Positions 18,399 to 27,347 of a DNA stretch of 42,928 nucleotides are shown piece by piece. The position numbers and the translations under genes are program-made. Below the pieces are notes generated by a model that was not told where the DNA came from, made no database searches, and saw only the letters and a list, made by a program, of their open reading frames with translations. Source of the DNA: Gammaproteobacteria bacterium (GTDB taxonomy: Bacteria > Pseudomonadota > Gammaproteobacteria > Pseudomonadales > Azotimanducaceae); the NCBI GenBank assembly GCA_003247835.1, contig QJYB01000097.1, forward strand, positions 1 to 42,928. The letters are read 5' to 3'. The stretch's first letter is position 1, and each line of letters opens with the position of its first letter.

Positions 18399-19043
18399 AT
18401 GGGACTGACCATTGCACTGAACCGCGGACGGATTCTCAAGGAGTGCCTGCCGCTGCTCGCGCGGGCCGGTATCGAGCCGACCGAGAATCCGGACGACAGC
18501 CGCAAGCTGATCTTCGAAAGCAGGAGCGGCGGACATCGTCTCGTGGTCATGCGGGGATCCGATGTGCCGACCTACGTGGAGTACGGTGCCGCCGACGTGG
18601 GCATCACCGGCAAGGACACGATCATGGAGTATGGCCGCGGTACTCACTTCTACGAGCGTCTCGATCTCGGGATAGGGCGCTGCCGGCTCATGACCGCGGC
18701 ACCGGCGGAGAGCGATCTGGCGCGTGGTCTGGACGCCCGCCGTCCACTCAGGGTGGCTACCAAGTTCGTCAACGTCACGCGTCAGTACTTCGAGTCGAAG
18801 GGTCGACAGGTGACCATTATTCCGCTGTCCGGCGCCATGGAGATCGCACCGCTGATGAACCTGTCGGACTGCATCGTGGACATCGTTGATACGGGTAACA
18901 CCCTCAAGGCAAACGGCCTTGTTGCGCTGGAAACCATCGCCGAGATCTCTTCGCGGGTCATCGTCAACCGCGCAGCCATGAAAACGCGGTTCGCCGAGGT
19001 GCAGGCGCTGGTCGCGACACTCGGGGCAGATGCGGATGGCTGA
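18399..19043 (+). CDS. hisG: HisG, ATP phosphoribosyltransferase (short form)
   Basis: HisG joins ATP and PRPP, the first step of histidine synthesis. At 214 residues it is the short form, lacking the C-terminal ACT-like regulatory domain (about 80 residues) of long HisG. Short HisG is known to need the HisZ partner, which is not in this window. Conserved motifs include LTIALNRGRILKEC at the N-terminus, the GAADVGITGKDTIMEY stretch, and DIVDTGNTLKANGL, which binds PRPP. The end overlaps the hisD start by 8 or 14 bases depending on the hisD start used. Confidence 0.97.
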   Translation: MGLTIALNRGRILKECLPLLARAGIEPTENPDDSRKLIFESRSGGHRLVVMRGSDVPTYVEYGAADVGITGKDTIMEYGRGTHFYERLDLGIGRCRLMTAAPAESDLARGLDARRPLRVATKFVNVTRQYFESKGRQVTIIPLSGAMEIAPLMNLSDCIVDIVDTGNTLKANGLVALETIAEISSRVIVNRAAMKTRFAEVQALVATLGADADG

Positions 19044-20361
19044 CGAGATAGTCGCCCGTATCCGCTCGAGCGATCCGGATTTCGAGCGGAAGCTTGCGGA
19101 CCTGCTTGCCTGGGACCCGGCCGAAGACGGCTCCGTGGCCGAAGTCGCCCGTGAGGTGATCCGTCGCGTCCGCGTGGCGGGTGACGAAGCACTGCTCGAG
19201 CTGACCCGGCGTTACGACCGGCTCGATGTGAGCAGCATGGCGGATACCGCGCTCTCGCCTGACGATTTTCAGGAAGCCTTCGAACGGATCGGTGAGCAGG
19301 AACGCCTGGCGCTGACGAACGCCGCAGGTCGGATTCGCACTTATCACGAGCACCAGCTGTCGGAATCCTGGAGCTACACCGACGCGCTCGGCAACCGGCT
19401 GGGACAGCGTGTCACACCACTCGACAGAGTCGGAGTCTACGTGCCCGGCGGCCAGGCAGCCTACCCCTCCACCGTACTGATGACGGTCGTACCCGCCAGG
19501 GTGGCGGGCGTGCGCGAGGTGATCATGACCGTCCCGACGCCGGACGGGATCAGGAACGACCTGGTGCTCGCAGCGGCGCACGTCGCAGGTGTGGACAGAG
19601 GCTTCACCATCGGTGGCGCCCAGGCCATCGCGGCGCTGGCGGTGGGTACGCAGACCGTGCCACGCGTGGACAAGATCGTCGGCCCGGGTGGGGTCTTCGT
19701 TGCCGCAGCCAAGCGTCTCGTCTATGGCGAGGTGGGTGTCGACATGGTGGCCGGACCCAGTGAGGTCCTGATCGTGGCGGACGGCACCACTCCCGTCGAC
19801 TGGATCGTCTACGATCTGTTCTCCCAGGCCGAGCACGACGAGGCCGCCCAGGCACTGCTGCTGTGCCCGAACGCTCACTATCTGGAGCAGGTGGCCGGAG
19901 CAATGCGCCGGCACCTGGGCTCAGCACCCCGACGCGAGATCATTGCCGCTTCTCTGGCCCGCCGCGGTGCACTCATCGAGACGCGGAGTATCGACGAGGC
20001 GATCCGGATCGCCAATCGGGTGGCCCCCGAGCACCTGGAGCTTTGCCTCGCTGATCCGGACCCGTGGGTCGAGCAGATCAGGAATGCGGGAGCGATATTC
20101 GTCGGGGCGCACTCGCCGGAGGTGTTGGGTGACTACACGGCCGGGCCCAGCCACGTGCTTCCCACGTCAGGTTCGGCGCGGTTCTCGTCCCCACTCGGTG
20201 TGTACGACTTCCAGAAAAAGAGCTCTGTCGTGCGGCTGAGCGCCGAAGGCAGCCAGGTGCTGGCCAGGGACGCTGCGGCGCTGGCCCACGGAGAAGGGCT
20301 GAGTGCCCACGCCCGGGCCGCAGAGCTGCGCGTCGCGGGTCTCGATCACAACGAAGTCTGA
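19030..20361 (+). CDS. hisD: HisD, histidinol dehydrogenase
   Basis: HisD catalyses the last two steps of histidine synthesis, oxidising histidinol to histidine with NAD+. The 443-residue product has the zinc ligands Gln266 and His269 in SQAEHDEAAQ. The catalytic pair Glu334-His335 is in APEHLEL. The later ligand region GDYTAGPSHVLPT and the HGEGLSAHA histidine are also present. Two ATGs are possible (19030 or 19036); both overlap the end of hisG. In relatives hisC often follows, but here the next gene (degS) is convergent and no aminotransferase is present. Confidence 0.98.
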   Translation: MRMADEIVARIRSSDPDFERKLADLLAWDPAEDGSVAEVAREVIRRVRVAGDEALLELTRRYDRLDVSSMADTALSPDDFQEAFERIGEQERLALTNAAGRIRTYHEHQLSESWSYTDALGNRLGQRVTPLDRVGVYVPGGQAAYPSTVLMTVVPARVAGVREVIMTVPTPDGIRNDLVLAAAHVAGVDRGFTIGGAQAIAALAVGTQTVPRVDKIVGPGGVFVAAAKRLVYGEVGVDMVAGPSEVLIVADGTTPVDWIVYDLFSQAEHDEAAQALLLCPNAHYLEQVAGAMRRHLGSAPRREIIAASLARRGALIETRSIDEAIRIANRVAPEHLELCLADPDPWVEQIRNAGAIFVGAHSPEVLGDYTAGPSHVLPTSGSARFSSPLGVYDFQKKSSVVRLSAEGSQVLARDAAALAHGEGLSAHARAAELRVAGLDHNEV

Positions 20362-20372
20362 ACCCGGCTCTT

Positions 20373-20432
20373 TTCGGACCGCCGCGACTTTTTTCGGATC
20401 GCCGCGGGATTATTTCGGAACGCCACAGGCGC

Positions 20433-20447
<15 letters not shown>
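20373..20447. repeat. 20-21 bp imperfect tandem repeat between hisD and degS
   Basis: Four related 14-base cores lie in register: TTCGGACCGCCGCG (20373), TTCGGATCGCCGCG (20393), TTCGGAACGCCACA (20414) and TACAGATCGCCGCG (20434). Their spacing is 20, 21 and 20 bases. The fourth copy covers the stop codon and last codons of degS, read on the minus strand. The array therefore looks like duplication of the degS 3' end into the 71-base gap before hisD. No inverted repeat with a T-run is seen, so it is not an obvious intrinsic terminator. Confidence 0.75.
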
Positions 20448-21494
<1,047 letters not shown>

Positions 21495-21500
21495 GACGCG

Positions 21501-21516
21501 AACCTTATAAAAGGTT
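21501..21516. promoter_or_regulatory. Perfect palindrome over the degS promoter/leader
   Basis: AACCTTATAAAAGGTT is a perfect 6-base inverted repeat with a 4-base centre, ending 6 bases before the degS ATG. On the minus strand it contains TATAAG (21509 to 21504), with TTGCCG 16 bases upstream as a possible -35. That promoter would give an almost leaderless degS transcript. The same sequence provides the only Shine-Dalgarno-like AAGG, 8 bases from the ATG. It can therefore be read as an operator over the -10 box, or as a weak hairpin hiding the ribosome site if transcription starts further upstream. Confidence 0.5.
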
Positions 21517-21583
21517 ATCCGCCGACGGCAATCGTCCGTTCGGCGCGTTGTCGCGCCGAATGCGAGCGGATAAAGTCGCCGGA

Positions 21584-22669
21584 ATGACTCCGGTGGAAAA
21601 GTACCAGCAGCTACTGGCCGAACCGCAGTTTTTCGAAGATCCCGAACAGCGTCGAGTCGTCGACCTGCTCGAAGCCCTGTACCAGATCCTCAAGCTGCGC
21701 GACAAGCGCAGCCGGGGGCTGTTCGGGCGGCTGGGCCGGCGGTCGGCAGCACCGGTAACGGGGCTCTATCTGTGGGGTGGTGTCGGACGGGGAAAGACCA
21801 TGCTCATGGACCTGTTCTATGAGTGTCTCTCGCCGACTGACCGCCTGCGCATGCATTTCCATCGCTTCATGCGCCGCGTTCACAAGGAGCTGACCGAGCT
21901 GTCGGGCACCGCCGACCCGCTGAAGGTGGTGGCGGAAGGAATCGCCGCGGAAACCAGCGTGCTGTGTTTCGACGAGTTCTTCGTTTCGGACATCGGCGAC
22001 GCCATGATTCTCGGTGAGCTGTTCGAGCACCTGTTCGCAAAAGGGGTGACGCTGGTGGCGACGAGCAACGTGGAGCCGGATCGACTCTATGAGAACGGCC
22101 TGCAGCGACGCCGCTTTCTTCCTGCGATCGAGGCCATCAAGACGCATACACGCGTTCACCGTCTGGAGTCCGACACGGACTACCGGCTCCGGGTGCTGGA
22201 ACGGGCGGAGATCTACCATGTGCCGCTGGATGCCGCCGCGGAGCGGAGCCTGTCGCGAAGCTTCCACGCCCTGGCGCCGGAACCGCCGGAGGAAAACGTG
22301 GCGCTCACCATCGAGAACCGGACCATCCGTGCGCGGATGGTGGCTGAGGACGTGGCATGGTTCGAGTTCGCCGAGCTCTGCGAAGGGCCTCGCAGCCAGA
22401 ATGACTACATCGAGCTGTCCCGCATCTTCCACGCGGTGCTCATCAGCAACGTCCGCCGGTTCACCACCCGCGACGAGGACGCCGCCCGACGCTTCATCTC
22501 GCTGGTGGACGAGTTCTATGACCACAACGTCAAGCTCATCCTCTCGGCGGACGCCCCTGTGGAGTCCCTGTACGCTGGAGAGCGTCTGCGATTCGAATTC
22601 GAGCGGACGAAGAGCCGGCTTCTGGAGATGCAGTCCCACGAGTACCTCGGCAGGATCCACCTTGCCTAG
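21584..22669 (+). CDS. zapE: ZapE (AFG1-like) division-associated ATPase
   Basis: ZapE is an AFG1-family P-loop ATPase that acts at the late divisome under stress in E. coli. From the ATG at 21584 the product has 361 residues (375 in E. coli). It carries Walker A GGVGRGKT at 65-72, Walker [10 protein letters not shown] at about 126-134, the sensor-like TSNVEPD, and the conserved C-terminal [35 protein letters not shown] region. Alternative in-frame starts exist at TTG 21548 and ATG 21560. I prefer 21584 because [11 protein letters not shown] aligns with the family N-terminus. It is divergent from degS. Confidence 0.95.
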   Translation: MTPVEKYQQLLAEPQFFEDPEQRRVVDLLEALYQILKLRDKRSRGLFGRLGRRSAAPVTGLYLWGGVGRGKTMLMDLFYECLSPTDRLRMHFHRFMRRVHKELTELSGTADPLKVVAEGIAAETSVLCFDEFFVSDIGDAMILGELFEHLFAKGVTLVATSNVEPDRLYENGLQRRRFLPAIEAIKTHTRVHRLESDTDYRLRVLERAEIYHVPLDAAAERSLSRSFHALAPEPPEENVALTIENRTIRARMVAEDVAWFEFAELCEGPRSQNDYIELSRIFHAVLISNVRRFTTRDEDAARRFISLVDEFYDHNVKLILSADAPVESLYAGERLRFEFERTKSRLLEMQSHEYLGRIHLA

Positions 22670-22757
22670 CCGGATTCTCCGTTCCGAAGCCGGAAAATGC
22701 ATTGAAATCATACGGTTGGAACCTGCGAACCAGGCCCGATGGCGGCCGGAATCCGTG

Positions 22758-22786
22758 TTGTAAAGCGCGGATCGCTCCGCTAACAT
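22758..22786 (+). promoter_or_regulatory. Sigma-70 type promoter of rplM-rpsI
   Basis: TTGTAA (22758-22763) and TAACAT (22781-22786) are separated by 17 bases and followed by a short leader to rplM. Transcription would start near 22793. The spacer contains the inverted repeat GCGGA-tcgc-TCCGC (22767-22780), which could be an operator. The position, 48 bases before rplM and after the zapE stop, fits a ribosomal-protein operon promoter. Confidence 0.65.
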
Positions 22787-22804
22787 TCGCGCTCCCAAAA
22801 ATCC

Positions 22805-22819
22805 GGTTCCCCCGGGACC
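22805..22819 (+). promoter_or_regulatory. Leader hairpin upstream of rplM
   Basis: GGTTCC, a CCC loop and GGGACC form a six-pair stem (one G-U pair) in the short rplM leader, 14 bases before the ATG. In E. coli, L13 represses its own operon through the mRNA leader. This hairpin is a candidate for the same control here, but the match to a known structure was not tested. Confidence 0.4.
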
Positions 22820-22833
22820 TATCGAAAGACCGC

Positions 22834-23262
22834 ATGAAGACCGTGAGCACCCGTCCGCAGGACGTCGACCACGCCTGGTACGTCGTGGACGCAGAGAACA
22901 AGACGCTGGGCCGTCTGGCGACCGAGATCGCCTCCAGGCTGCGTGGCAAGCACAAACCCGAGTACACGCCTCACGTGGATACGGGGGACTACATCGTCGT
23001 GGTCAATGCGGACAAGGTCCGGGTCACCGGCAACAAGTTCAATGACAAGATCTACTACCGGCACAGCGGCTATCCGGGCGGTATCAAATCGATGAGCTTC
23101 AAGGACATGCAGGATCGGCACCCGGAGCGGATCATCGAGACCGCCGTCAAGGGTATGCTGCCGAAGAACCCGCTGGGTCGGGCGATGTTCAAGAAGCTGA
23201 AGGTATATGCGGGCGCAGAGCATCCGCACACCGCTCAGCAACCGCAGCCGCTGGAGCTTTGA
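22834..23262 (+). CDS. rplM: 50S ribosomal protein L13
   Basis: L13 is an early-assembling 50S protein. From the ATG of [15 protein letters not shown] the product has 142 residues, the same length as in E. coli. It shows the conserved [20 protein letters not shown]-terminus, the YRHSGYPGG motif and the C-terminal [25 protein letters not shown] segment. The open frame continues upstream, but that part is non-coding leader and promoter. rpsI follows 4 bases after the stop, the universal rplM-rpsI pair. Confidence 0.98.
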   Translation: MKTVSTRPQDVDHAWYVVDAENKTLGRLATEIASRLRGKHKPEYTPHVDTGDYIVVVNADKVRVTGNKFNDKIYYRHSGYPGGIKSMSFKDMQDRHPERIIETAVKGMLPKNPLGRAMFKKLKVYAGAEHPHTAQQPQPLEL

Positions 23263-23266
23263 AGAA

Positions 23267-23650
23267 ATGCAGAATTACGGAACCGGACGGCGCAAGACTT
23301 CGGCAGCTCGGGTATTCATTACACCGGGCAACGGTAACATCCAGGTGAACAATCATCCGCTCGATCGGTATTTCGGCCGCGAGACGGCCCGCATGATCGT
23401 CCGCCAGCCCCTGCAGATCGTGGACCTGCTCGACAAGGTGGACGTCAAGATCACGGTCCGGGGTGGCGGCAACTCGGGACAGGCCGGCGCGATCCGCCAT
23501 GGTATCGCGCGTGCCCTGGTGGAGCAGGACGAGAACCTGCGAGTTCCGCTGCGCAGAGCCGGGTTCCTGACCCGGGACGCGCGAGCAGTGGAGCGGAAAA
23601 AGGTGGGCTTGAGGAAGGCGCGTAAGCGTCCGCAGTACTCCAAGCGCTGA
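23267..23650 (+). CDS. rpsI: 30S ribosomal protein S9
   Basis: S9 has a C-terminal tail that reaches the P-site tRNA. From the ATG of [17 protein letters not shown] the product has 127 residues. It contains the RKTSAARV motif, the conserved [19 protein letters not shown] block and the universally conserved basic end [17 protein letters not shown]. It has a GAAG-type Shine-Dalgarno across the rplM stop. A strongly structured stretch follows 14 bases after the stop. Confidence 0.98.
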   Translation: MQNYGTGRRKTSAARVFITPGNGNIQVNNHPLDRYFGRETARMIVRQPLQIVDLLDKVDVKITVRGGGNSGQAGAIRHGIARALVEQDENLRVPLRRAGFLTRDARAVERKKVGLRKARKRPQYSKR

Positions 23651-23664
23651 TCCGTCTTCCTTCA

Positions 23665-23720
23665 TCCGGCCGCGTGTCTTCACACACCCCGTTAAGGAGA
23701 GGAGCGGGGAGGCGGCCGGA
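23665..23720 (+). other. Candidate three-way-junction RNA element between rpsI and petA
   Basis: A 9-pair outer stem (TCCGGCCGC 23665-23673 with GCGGCCGGA 23712-23720) encloses two smaller hairpins. The first is GTGT-cttc-ACAC (23674-23685). The second is CCCCG (23687-23691) with CGGGG (23705-23709). The linkers are only 0, 1 and 2 bases. The loop of the second hairpin holds a Shine-Dalgarno-like purine run (AAGGAGAGGAG). There is no U-run after it, so it is not a standard intrinsic terminator. It may protect the rpsI 3' end, attenuate petABC or be a small RNA; none of these is shown. Confidence 0.45.
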
Positions 23721-23794
23721 GGGCTGGCGCGAAGAATAAGCCCTGGAAGTATGGCCTCGACGCGGCCGTGAAAGCCGGGTCGGCGTGCTGGCTA

Positions 23795-23803
23795 TGTTAA
23801 ACT
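23795..23803 (+). promoter_or_regulatory. Possible extended -10 promoter of petABC
   Basis: TGTTAAACT fits an extended -10 box (TG, one base, TAAACT) 34 bases before the petA GTG. No convincing -35 is seen at the normal distance. It would give petABC a promoter separate from rplM-rpsI. Confidence is low because only one element matches. Confidence 0.3.
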
Positions 23804-23836
23804 ACGGCGATTTCTAAATTGCGGGAGCAACAAGCT

Positions 23837-24490
23837 GTGAGCAGCAGCGATCCAGAAGGCGGGAAGGGGGCCCCCGAACCTGCCAGCATCGACAGATCCG
23901 GTTTCAACAAGCAACGACGTTACTTTCTCATCGGCGCCACCGCGGCGGTAGGTGGCGTCGGAGTCGTCGGTGCGGCGGTTCCCTTCGTAGCTTCCTGGAT
24001 GCCCAGTGCCAAGGCCCGGGCATTGGGTGCGCCCATCACCATCGACATTTCCAAGCTGCAGCCCGGCGAGATGCTGGGTCCGGTACCTGCCTGGCGCGGT
24101 CAGCCGATCTTCGTTCTCGACCGGACGCCTCAGGCCATCGAGATTCTCGAGGAGAACACGGCGGATCTGGCCGATCCCGATTCCGACAAGCTCGAGCAGC
24201 AGCCGGACTATGCCAGGAACCCCTGGCGGTCCAAGCGGCCGGAAATCGGGGTCTACGTAGGTATCTGCACGCACCTCGGCTGCTCACCCAAGTATCACGG
24301 GGAGGTCCAGCCCGAGCCGTTCGATCCGAACTGGAAAGGTGGCTTCTTCTGCCCCTGTCACGGTTCCCGGTTCGACATGGCAGGTCGCGTGGTCAAAGGC
24401 GTTCCCGCTCCGGACAACCTGGTCGTACCTCCGTACCAGTTCCTCAGTGACAACATCATTCAGATCGGCGTGGACGAGGAGACGGCGTGA
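23837..24490 (+). CDS. petA: Rieske iron-sulfur subunit of cytochrome bc1
   Basis: PetA carries electrons from ubiquinol at the Qo site to cytochrome c1. I start it at GTG 23837, which has a GGGAG Shine-Dalgarno 9 bases upstream; a TTG at 23819 is also in frame. The 217-residue product has an N-terminal Tat-like anchor (NKQRRYFLIGATAAVGGVGVV, uncleaved in the family) and a Rieske domain. The cluster ligands are Cys144, His146 (CTHLGC) and Cys172, His175 (CPCHGS); Cys149 and Cys174 would form the stabilising disulfide. The stop overlaps the petB start (TGATG). Confidence 0.97.
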   Translation: MSSSDPEGGKGAPEPASIDRSGFNKQRRYFLIGATAAVGGVGVVGAAVPFVASWMPSAKARALGAPITIDISKLQPGEMLGPVPAWRGQPIFVLDRTPQAIEILEENTADLADPDSDKLEQQPDYARNPWRSKRPEIGVYVGICTHLGCSPKYHGEVQPEPFDPNWKGGFFCPCHGSRFDMAGRVVKGVPAPDNLVVPPYQFLSDNIIQIGVDEETA

Positions 24491-25764
24491 TGGCGGGGCA
24501 GAACGCATCTCAGGAAGGCAAGATGGCCAGAGCCTGGTTTTCCTTCATGGACTGGGTGGACGAGCGCTTCCCGCTGACGGAAACCTTCGAATATCACATG
24601 TCCCGTTACTGGGCGCCGAAGAACTTCAACTTCTGGTATTACTTCGGCGTGCTTTCCATGGTCGTGCTGGTGATCCAGCTGCTCACCGGGATCTGGCTCA
24701 CCATGAGCTACTCGCCGTCCAGCGCTTTTGCGTCCGTCGAGTACATCATGCGGGACGTGGAGTACGGATGGCTGCTGCGCTATCTCCATTCCACCGGAGC
24801 GTCCGCGTTCTTCGTCGTGGTCTATCTGCACATGTTCCGGGGGCTGATGTACGGCTCCTACCGCAAGCCGCGTGAACTGCTCTGGCTGGTCGGTATGGCC
24901 ATCTTCGCGGTGCTGATCATCGAAGGTTTCGCCGGTTATCTGCTGCCCTGGGGCAACATGTCGTTCTGGGCAGGTCAGGTCATCGTATCTCTCGTTGGCG
25001 CCATCCCGTCGATCGGGCCCGATCTCATGGAGTGGGTGCGGGGTGACTTCCTGATGTCCGACATCACGCTGAACCGGTTCTTCGCGCTGCACGTAATCGC
25101 GCTGCCCCTGGTGCTAGTCATGCTGGTCTTCGTCCACATCGTTGCCCTCCACCACGTGGGTTCCAACAACCCGGACGGCATCGAGATCAAGAAGAACAAA
25201 GATGCGAACGGCATTCCACTCGATGGCATTCCATTCCATCCGTACTACACGATCGGGCACGACCTGCCGGCGATCATGATCTTCCTGTTCATTTTCTTCC
25301 TGGTGGTCTTCTTCGCGCCGGAGATGGGCGGTTACTTCATCGAAAAGCCGAACTTCGAGCCTGCCAATCCGCTCAAAACGCCCGAGCACATTGCCCCCGT
25401 CTGGTACTACACGCCGTTCTACGCGATGCTTCGGGCGGCCACCTTCCCGCTGTTCGGCATCCCGGCCAAGTTCTGGGGATTCGTCGTGATGGCGGGCGCC
25501 ATCGTGCTGCCTGCGGCCCTGCCGTGGCTCGATCGGTCCCCGGTAAAGTCCATCCGCTACAAGGGCTGGATTTCCAAGGTGACGCTGGGACTGTTCGTGG
25601 TGACGTTCTTCGTGCTCGGCTACCTGGGGACCATCCCACCGTCACCCGTCGCCACGAAGATCGCCCAGCTCGGCACCGCCGTGTACTTTGCCTATTTCGT
25701 GCTGATGCCCTGGTACACGCGCGTCGAAAAGACCAAACCTGTTCCGGATCGGGTGACGTCGTGA
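24490..25764 (+). CDS. petB: Cytochrome b subunit of cytochrome bc1
   Basis: PetB is the membrane core of complex III, with two b hemes and the Qo and Qi sites. The 424-residue product is full-length (N- and C-terminal parts unsplit). The heme ligands are His100/His114 and His201/His216, spaced 14 and 15 residues apart. The Qo motif usually written PEWY reads PVWY here (residues 303-306, in HIAPVWYYTPFYA), a variant known from beta/gammaproteobacteria. The C-terminus has three more helices. I use the ATG at 24490, overlapping the petA stop; a GTG one codon earlier is possible. Confidence 0.97.
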   Translation: MAGQNASQEGKMARAWFSFMDWVDERFPLTETFEYHMSRYWAPKNFNFWYYFGVLSMVVLVIQLLTGIWLTMSYSPSSAFASVEYIMRDVEYGWLLRYLHSTGASAFFVVVYLHMFRGLMYGSYRKPRELLWLVGMAIFAVLIIEGFAGYLLPWGNMSFWAGQVIVSLVGAIPSIGPDLMEWVRGDFLMSDITLNRFFALHVIALPLVLVMLVFVHIVALHHVGSNNPDGIEIKKNKDANGIPLDGIPFHPYYTIGHDLPAIMIFLFIFFLVVFFAPEMGGYFIEKPNFEPANPLKTPEHIAPVWYYTPFYAMLRAATFPLFGIPAKFWGFVVMAGAIVLPAALPWLDRSPVKSIRYKGWISKVTLGLFVVTFFVLGYLGTIPPSPVATKIAQLGTAVYFAYFVLMPWYTRVEKTKPVPDRVTS

Positions 25765-25775
25765 GGATCCGGATC

Positions 25776-26615
25776 ATGAAGCGCATCACCGAGATCGGCC
25801 TGAAGGGCATGAAAGCAACGAGAAGGATTCTGACCGGAGTCTGTCTGCTGGCATGTCTGATGCCTGGTGCCCAGGTGCTGGCCATGAGCGGCACGGACTG
25901 GCACATGGAGCCCATGAAGCCCAACCTGCAGGATCTGCCTTCGCTTCAGAACGGCTGGCGGCTGTACGTGAACTACTGCCTGGGCTGCCATTCTCTGCAG
26001 TATCAGCGTTACGAACGTACGGCGGACGATCTGGGCGTGCCGCACGACATCGTCCTCGATGAGCTGATCTTCACGGGTCAGAAGATCGGTGAGCACATGA
26101 CTTCAGCCATGAGTCCGGAGCTGGCGAAGCAGTGGTTCGGCGGTCCGCCACCGGATCTGACGATGGTGGCCCGGACCAGAGGCGAGGAGTGGCTGTACAA
26201 CTACCTGAAGACCTTCTACGTGGACGAAGCGCGGCCGTTCGGCGTGAACAACAAGGTGTTCCCCAACGTCGGCATGCCGAACGTGCTCATGGGGCTTCAG
26301 GGAACCCAGCGATCCGCCTGCATCCAGATGCCGCAGATCGCTGCCAACGGCGGCGAACGGCGCGACCCGCTGACCGGTGAACCCATAACCGAGGAGAAGT
26401 GCGGACAGCTGGTGGTGGACGAGGGTTCCGGCCTCTACAGTCCGGAAGAGTTCGACCAGGCCGTCTACGACATCGTGAATTTTCTCTATTACGTGGGTGA
26501 GCCGAGCCGTCTGGAACGCTACCGGATCGGGGTATACGTGCTCCTGTTCACGCTCATTCTGTTCGTGTTCACCTATCTCCTCGGCCGCGAATTCCAGAAG
26601 GACGTCAAGCACTGA
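25776..26615 (+). CDS. petC: Cytochrome c1 subunit of cytochrome bc1
   Basis: PetC carries the c-type heme that passes electrons to soluble cytochrome c. I choose the ATG at 25776 because GAGG lies 9 bases before it; a GTG overlapping the petB stop (25761) and an ATG at 25809 are alternatives. The 279-residue product has a signal peptide (hydrophobic ILTGVCLLACLMPGAQVLA), the heme-binding CLGCH at 68-72 followed by the SLQYQRY segment, a probable Met ligand in the GMPNVLMGLQG region, and a C-terminal membrane anchor (YVLLFTLILFVFTYLLG). Confidence 0.97.
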   Translation: MKRITEIGLKGMKATRRILTGVCLLACLMPGAQVLAMSGTDWHMEPMKPNLQDLPSLQNGWRLYVNYCLGCHSLQYQRYERTADDLGVPHDIVLDELIFTGQKIGEHMTSAMSPELAKQWFGGPPPDLTMVARTRGEEWLYNYLKTFYVDEARPFGVNNKVFPNVGMPNVLMGLQGTQRSACIQMPQIAANGGERRDPLTGEPITEEKCGQLVVDEGSGLYSPEEFDQAVYDIVNFLYYVGEPSRLERYRIGVYVLLFTLILFVFTYLLGREFQKDVKH

Positions 26616-26620
26616 CGATT

Positions 26621-26672
26621 GCCCCGGCACCGGACCGGGGCGCCACCCTTCCAGCCGGCAGCGACCGGCTGG
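26621..26672 (+). terminator. Paired stem-loops after petC
   Basis: Two strong hairpins follow the petC stop. The first is GCCCCGG-caccgga-CCGGGGC (26621-26641). The second is CCAGCCGG-cagcga-CCGGCTGG (26651-26672). Neither is followed by a U-run, so they look more like a Rho-assisted end, a 3' stabiliser or a processing site than a classical intrinsic terminator. sspA begins 33 bases later. Confidence 0.5.
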
Positions 26673-26705
26673 TGCAAAACGACTTAGGGTCTGAAGGCTA
26701 AAAGC

Positions 26706-27338
26706 ATGAGCGTAGTGACAAAACGATCCTCGATGACGCTGTTCTCCGACGCGCGCGATCAGTACTCCCATCGGGTCCGCATGGTCCTGGCGGAAAAAGG
26801 CGTGACGGTGGACATCGTCGACGTCGACCCGGCGAACAAGCCGGAGGATCTGGCCGAAATCAATCCGTACAACAGCCTGCCGACGCTGCTGGACCGGGAT
26901 CTGGTCCTGTACGAGGCGAATGTCATCATGGAGTACCTCGACGAGCGCTTCCCTCACCCGCCGCTGCTGCCGGTCTATCCCGTGCAGCGGGCGCTGTCCC
27001 GGTTGTGGATCACCCGGGTAGAACGGGAGTGGAGCGGTCGCCTGGATCTACTCATGGCAGGAAAGGGACGCGAGACGATGCTGACGAAAGCGAAGAAAGA
27101 GCTTCGGGAAAGCATCATCAGCATTGCACCGATCTTTGCCGAAAAACCGTTCTTCATGAACGATGAGTTCACGCTGGTGGACTGCTGTGTCGCGCCTATC
27201 CTCTGGCGTCTCAAGGAAGTCGACATCACGCTGCCGGAGAAATCGACGCGACCTCTGCAGAAGTACATGGACCGGATTTTCGTCAGGCAGGGGTTCCGGG
27301 CGAGTCTCACCGAAGCCGAACTCGAGATGCGTGAGTAA
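26706..27338 (+). CDS. sspA: SspA, stringent starvation protein A
   Basis: SspA is a glutathione-S-transferase-fold protein that binds RNA polymerase and supports stationary-phase and acid-stress transcription; it has no GST activity. The 210-residue product (212 in E. coli) has the thioredoxin-like N-domain (SSMTLFSDARDQYSHRVRMVLAEKGV), the NPYNSLPTLLDRDLVLYEANVIMEYLDERFPHPPL block, and the all-helical C-domain with FFMNDEFTLVDCCVAPILWRL. A GAAGG Shine-Dalgarno precedes the ATG. It sits directly after petABC, as in many beta/gammaproteobacteria, and is followed by sspB. Confidence 0.97.
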   Translation: MSVVTKRSSMTLFSDARDQYSHRVRMVLAEKGVTVDIVDVDPANKPEDLAEINPYNSLPTLLDRDLVLYEANVIMEYLDERFPHPPLLPVYPVQRALSRLWITRVEREWSGRLDLLMAGKGRETMLTKAKKELRESIISIAPIFAEKPFFMNDEFTLVDCCVAPILWRLKEVDITLPEKSTRPLQKYMDRIFVRQGFRASLTEAELEMRE

Positions 27339-27347
27339 CCCTTACCG

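Noticed and set aside
20362..20432. Intrinsic terminator between hisD and degS
   Set aside because: T-runs are present, but the GC-rich parts are direct and not inverted repeats, so no stem forms before them.
21611..22798. 395-codon minus-strand open frame over zapE
   Set aside because: Antisense shadow; zapE has clear Walker motifs on the other strand.
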